Below are positions 60,768 through 64,000 of a DNA stretch of 64,000 nt, one piece after another; within the stretch, counting starts at the first letter, position 1, and each line of letters opens with the position of its first letter. The DNA lies in the NCBI GenBank assembly GCA_003212335.1, contig QCQA01000005.1:29868-93867 (forward strand). The letters run 5' to 3'. Made by a program: the position numbers and the translations under genes. This DNA comes from SAR86 cluster bacterium AG-447-A08. GTDB taxonomy: Bacteria; Pseudomonadota; Gammaproteobacteria; Magnimaribacterales; Magnimaribacteraceae. The notes under the pieces are model-generated. The model made no database searches. It saw only the letters and a program-made list of their open reading frames with translations, and had not been told where the DNA came from.

Positions 60768-62852
60768 ATGGCTGAAGAGTCTTCAGATCATAACTCAATT
60801 CAAAATTTAAAGGGCGTTGGCCCTAAAAGTGCAGCTTCTTTAAATAATTTAGGAATATTTACTATTCCAGATGCAGCCTTCCACCTTCCTTTCCGATATG
60901 AAGACAGAAGCTTCATAACCTCTATTAGCGAGGCAAATTACCAAACACCTGTCCTGATAGAAGGCGAGATCATGAAATCTACCGTTGTTTTTAGAGGAAG
61001 GAGAATGCTTTTCTCAGAAATATATGACGGAACTGGCAGATTGACAATGAGGATGTTCAATTTCGCTATGGCTCAGCATAAAGCCTTAGAAGAAGGAAAA
61101 ATGATTAGATGTTTTGGGACAATAACTCCGGGTCCTAATGGAAAACAAATGATACATCCCCAATATCAAGTTTTTGAAAAAGAGGATTCAATTGAAGTAG
61201 AGAAAAACTTAACTCCCATCTACCCAACTACCTCCGGACTTCAACAAAATAAGTTAAAGAAAATAATTGAGAGTTCCCTAGAATTTTGTGATAAAAACAA
61301 CCTCCTCAAAGAAGAGTCTGAAAATAGGCAATACTCTGAGTATGGAAATCTTTTAGAAACTCTCAAATTTCTACATAAACCTCCAGTAGAAACTAATATG
61401 AGCGAATTAATTGAAGGTAAGCATCCTGCTCAACAATCCCTAATTAAAGAAGAGCTAATTGCTCATATGCTTTGCGCGGGGATATTGAAAAATGAGCTTG
61501 AAGGAAGAAAAGGTCCGCTCATGAAAGATAATTCCTCTTATCAGGCAACTTTTTTAAGCTCCTTACCATTTAATTTAACTAATGCGCAAAAGAGGGTTTG
61601 GGAAGAAATAAGAGAAGACCTTATAGCTGATGTTCCTATGAGGAGATTACTACAAGGAGACGTAGGATCAGGAAAAACTCTAATTGGCGCTTTGGCTGCC
61701 TTACATGCAAAATCTAATAATTGGCAAACTGCCCTCCTGTGCCCAACCGAAATACTTGCTGAGCAACATTTTTCTTCATTTAAGGGGTGGTTTGAAAATA
61801 TTGGTATTAAAGTTTGCTTACTTACTGGATCAACTAAATCGAAAGAAAGAAAACTGATTATCGAAGATCTTGAAAAGGGAAATATTGATATCCTCATTGG
61901 TACACATGCAATTTTCCAACTGGGTATAAAATTTCATAAGCTTGGATTAACAATCATAGATGAGCAACATAGATTTGGCGTTCATCAAAGATTCTCTATG
62001 TTGGAGAAAGGTGGTGTGAACAATCAGAGTCCTCATCAATTAATTATGACAGCTACTCCAATTCCTAGAACATTGGCCATGACAGTATATGGCTCTTTGG
62101 AAACTTCAATAATTGATGAGTTACCACCAGGTAGGAATCCTGTTCAAACCTCTTCTAGACCAGATTCCTATAGAGATAGGGTTATCAAAAGAGTAGAAGA
62201 AGTGTGTTTAACAGGTAAAAGAGCTTATTGGGTATGTACGCTAATTGAAGATTCAGATGAGCTTGAAGCTCAGTCTGCTGAGGAGTTGTATAAGGAAATA
62301 AGTGATTCTCTCCCAAAACTTAAAGTTGGATTAGTGCATGGTAGGCTAAAAAAAGACAAAAAGGATTCTGTTATAGAAAAATTCAGAAATGGAGAGATAC
62401 AGTTATTGGTTTGTACCACTGTAATTGAAGTTGGAGTTGACGTACCTGAAGCCACACTTATGATAATTGAAAATCCAGAAAGGCTAGGGTTATCTCAATT
62501 ACATCAATTAAGAGGTCGTGTAGGTAGGAAAGCTAATACTGACTCTCATTGCCTTCTGTTACACAAAGAGCCTTTATCGAATTTAGCTGAAGAGAGAATA
62601 AAAACAATGGAATCCACTAATGATGGATTTGAAATTGCGGAAAAGGACTTAGAATTAAGAGGGGCAGGCGACATCTATGGCCTAAGGCAATCAGGTTTAA
62701 TGGATCTGAAAATTGCTAATCCTATAAGAGACTCAGATTTATTGATAGCTGCTCAAAACGAGGCTCTTGAATTAGGTAAAAATGAAAAAGAATTTGCTAA
62801 AACACTTGTTGAAAGGTGGATTGGCAATAGAGTTGATTATTCAGATTCCTAA
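60768..62852 (+). CDS. recG: RecG, ATP-dependent DNA helicase
   Basis: The 694-residue helicase has an N-terminal wedge/OB domain ('LKGVGPKSAASLNNLGIFTIPDAAFHLPFRYEDRS'), Walker A 'RLLQGDVGSGKTLIGALAAL', Walker B 'LTIIDEQHRFGVHQR' (DEQH), 'MTATPIPRTLAM', and C-terminal 'VCTTVIEVGVDVPEATLMIIENPERLGLSQLHQLRGRVGR'. It remodels stalled forks and branched DNA. Its start directly abuts the ridA stop, and its 3' end overlaps convergent cmoB by four bases. Confidence 0.98.
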   Translation: MAEESSDHNSIQNLKGVGPKSAASLNNLGIFTIPDAAFHLPFRYEDRSFITSISEANYQTPVLIEGEIMKSTVVFRGRRMLFSEIYDGTGRLTMRMFNFAMAQHKALEEGKMIRCFGTITPGPNGKQMIHPQYQVFEKEDSIEVEKNLTPIYPTTSGLQQNKLKKIIESSLEFCDKNNLLKEESENRQYSEYGNLLETLKFLHKPPVETNMSELIEGKHPAQQSLIKEELIAHMLCAGILKNELEGRKGPLMKDNSSYQATFLSSLPFNLTNAQKRVWEEIREDLIADVPMRRLLQGDVGSGKTLIGALAALHAKSNNWQTALLCPTEILAEQHFSSFKGWFENIGIKVCLLTGSTKSKERKLIIEDLEKGNIDILIGTHAIFQLGIKFHKLGLTIIDEQHRFGVHQRFSMLEKGGVNNQSPHQLIMTATPIPRTLAMTVYGSLETSIIDELPPGRNPVQTSSRPDSYRDRVIKRVEEVCLTGKRAYWVCTLIEDSDELEAQSAEELYKEISDSLPKLKVGLVHGRLKKDKKDSVIEKFRNGEIQLLVCTTVIEVGVDVPEATLMIIENPERLGLSQLHQLRGRVGRKANTDSHCLLLHKEPLSNLAEERIKTMESTNDGFEIAEKDLELRGAGDIYGLRQSGLMDLKIANPIRDSDLLIAAQNEALELGKNEKEFAKTLVERWIGNRVDYSDS

Positions 62853-63778
62853 GACTTTTGTCCTAAAAGATAAAATTTTCTAGCTGGTGCAGGATATCCC
62901 TCTATGGTTAGTGTTGTATCTTTAGAATCCAGAGCTGATTCAAATGACTTGAATGGCATCCATCTGGTTTTTCTTTGCTCTTCAAAATTTGTAAAAACGG
63001 GTTTGGTCTCTCTTATAACTTCTAGATTTAACTTCTCAAATAATTCCTTACATCCAAAATCAGTATGTACATAATGGACATTGGGCATAGAGGCATAATG
63101 ACCCTCAGTTGGCTGTATACCGGATCCAAATTGATCGGGGGATATAATCGTCTCTATTATTATCTTTCCTCCAGCTGCCAATAAAGAATTAAGCTCATGT
63201 AAGTGTTCTATAGGATTCCTTTGATGATACAGAAGACCCATACTAAAAATAAGGTCAAAATTTGTATTTCTCAATCCACTATTCTCTAGGCGTTCGGGTA
63301 CCATCCTAATTTTTTTAGAACCTACAAAATGATTAATGGATGCAAATTGAGAAACATGTACGAGATTTGGTTCCAAGCAAAGTACTTGATCAGCTCCATC
63401 GCCGATCATTCTAAAGGCGTAATACCCATTGCCGGAACCAACATCGAGTATTGTTTTGTCCTGCAAGTCCAACTCTAGCTCTTTAAATCTTATCCATTTC
63501 TTACTTGAGTCCCATTCGCTATCAATATTTATATCATTTATTTTAAAAGGTCCTTTTCTCCAAGGAAGTAGTTGCAAGATTAATTCTTCTATCTCCATCA
63601 TGTCTTCACATTGAAAATCAACACTAACTTGATTTTGTAAATTCACATTAACTTCTTTTATTAAAGGCAGTTTGTTCAGGATTGATAGCCAGTTGTCTAT
63701 TCTTTTATCTTTTTTGGAGCCAAAGGGATTATTCAAATAATCACCAGAAAAAATCTCAACCTCTTCAGAAATAAACAC
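62849..63778 (-). CDS. cmoB: CmoB, tRNA U34 carboxymethyltransferase
   Basis: The 309-residue class I methyltransferase fold has 'LPWRKGPFKINDINIDSEWDSSKKW' (typical CmoB pre-domain), SAM-type motif I 'KTILDVGSGNGYYAFRMIGDGADQVLCLEP', 'LIFSMGLLYHQRNPIEHL', 'MPNVHYVHTDFG' and 'TRWMPFKSFESAL'. It transfers carboxymethyl from carboxy-SAM to 5-hydroxyuridine at tRNA position 34, giving cmo5U. It starts two bases after the cmoA stop. Confidence 0.96.
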   Translation of the reverse strand: MFISEEVEIFSGDYLNNPFGSKKDKRIDNWLSILNKLPLIKEVNVNLQNQVSVDFQCEDMMEIEELILQLLPWRKGPFKINDINIDSEWDSSKKWIRFKELELDLQDKTILDVGSGNGYYAFRMIGDGADQVLCLEPNLVHVSQFASINHFVGSKKIRMVPERLENSGLRNTNFDLIFSMGLLYHQRNPIEHLHELNSLLAAGGKIIIETIISPDQFGSGIQPTEGHYASMPNVHYVHTDFGCKELFEKLNLEVIRETKPVFTNFEEQRKTRWMPFKSFESALDSKDTTLTIEGYPAPARKFYLLGQKS

Positions 63779-63780
63779 AA

Positions 63781-64000
63781 TTACTTACAAAAAATAAAAG
63801 TTCTGAAATTTAAATTAGATAGAACTTTAGTTGAATGAATAAACCCAGTTCGGATGCCTCTTAGGATATGATCTTCTTCAGTTTCTGTAATCAGGACTCC
63901 TTCAAGAGAATCTCGCTTACCGGATATTTCCAGATCAGAATAACCATTAGACGACTTAAACTTATGGTGTGTTTCAAAAACCCGATTAGACTCATAGCTA
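63781..64000 (-). CDS. cmoA: CmoA, carboxy-SAM synthase, C-terminal part (cut by window edge)
   Basis: Hand translation of the minus strand gives an open frame of 72 residues running in from the right edge and stopping at TAA (63783-63781). 'NGYSDLEISGKRDSLEGVLITETEEDH' matches the C-terminal region of CmoA, as I recall it, and is followed by 'GFIHSTKVLSNLNFRTFIFCK'. CmoA makes carboxy-SAM from SAM and prephenate for CmoB, encoded two bases downstream. The SAM-binding core lies outside the window. Confidence 0.88.
   Translation of the reverse strand, partial: SYESNRVFETHHKFKSSNGYSDLEISGKRDSLEGVLITETEEDHILRGIRTGFIHSTKVLSNLNFRTFIFCK

Noticed and set aside
1..64000. CRISPR arrays, insertion sequences, prophage genes, toxin-antitoxin pairs, integration sites at the tRNA
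   Set aside because: I saw no regularly spaced repeats, transposase or integrase genes, terminal inverted repeats, or duplicated tRNA 3' end. The region looks like vertically inherited chromosome.

Overview
The window is a dense, AT-rich stretch of chromosome from a free-living, Gram-negative gammaproteobacterium. It has LptD and SurA for outer-membrane biogenesis, a TonB-dependent receptor, a Fis-purH-purD block, an amgK-murU-rpe-trpEGDC block, an lptD-surA-pdxA-rsmA-apaH run and a gmk-rpoZ-spoT-ridA-recG block. These gene orders resemble Pseudomonas-like genomes. The low GC, very short intergenic gaps, many acyl-CoA dehydrogenases, phytanoyl-CoA and 2OG oxygenases and TonB-dependent receptors point to a marine, SAR86-like streamlined heterotroph. 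The lineage is an inference. I see no insertion sequence, prophage, CRISPR array or rRNA, and no gene-free stretch over about 200 bases.

Layout. 1-5.5 kb: the N-terminal part of a TonB-dependent receptor behind a TPP riboswitch, then oxyR divergent from a rubrerythrin / CCG Fe-S protein / DUF3501 module. 4.3-24.2 kb: an accessory catabolic and envelope region. It holds three acyl-CoA dehydrogenases, an amidase, a 2OG-Fe(II) oxygenase, an SDR lacking its catalytic residues, a thioesterase, a penicillin-acylase lipoprotein, PsiE, a GH5-like hydrolase, a YeiH transporter, a phytanoyl-CoA dioxygenase, DUF411, a membrane-anchored GST and several unknown secreted or membrane proteins.

24.2-43 kb: housekeeping. 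On the minus strand rsmE-gshB-ruvX-dnaG-rpoD runs into a CAU tRNA that begins three bases after the rpoD stop. On the plus strand are fis-purH-purD-coq7 and an RRM protein. On the minus strand amgK-murU-rpe-trpE-trpG-trpD-trpC is a tightly overlapping cluster. 40.8-48.8 kb (plus): lptD-surA-pdxA-rsmA-apaH-cca-folM. 48.8-52.5 kb (plus): an ACAD10/11-type kinase, a two-subunit MaoC dehydratase and an MFS permease, ended by a strong terminator. 53-64 kb: folB-folK-tsaD, rpsU-yqeY, pyrE-ribE, gmk-rpoZ-spoT-ridA-recG, and cmoA-cmoB at the right edge (cmoA is cut by the window).

Most notable: a compact TPP riboswitch whose closing stem includes part of the receptor start codon; an OxyR-type motif touching the oxyR start and a Fur-type box before rubrerythrin; a recurrent promoter signature (TATAAT-like box followed at once by a GC-rich TGCGC-type discriminator) at rpoD, rpsU, rpoZ and the RRM gene; the rpoD-tRNA arrangement; and widely separated genes resembling the kinase and dehydrogenase halves of ACAD10/11. 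All functional statements rest on motif recognition by eye; no search was run.
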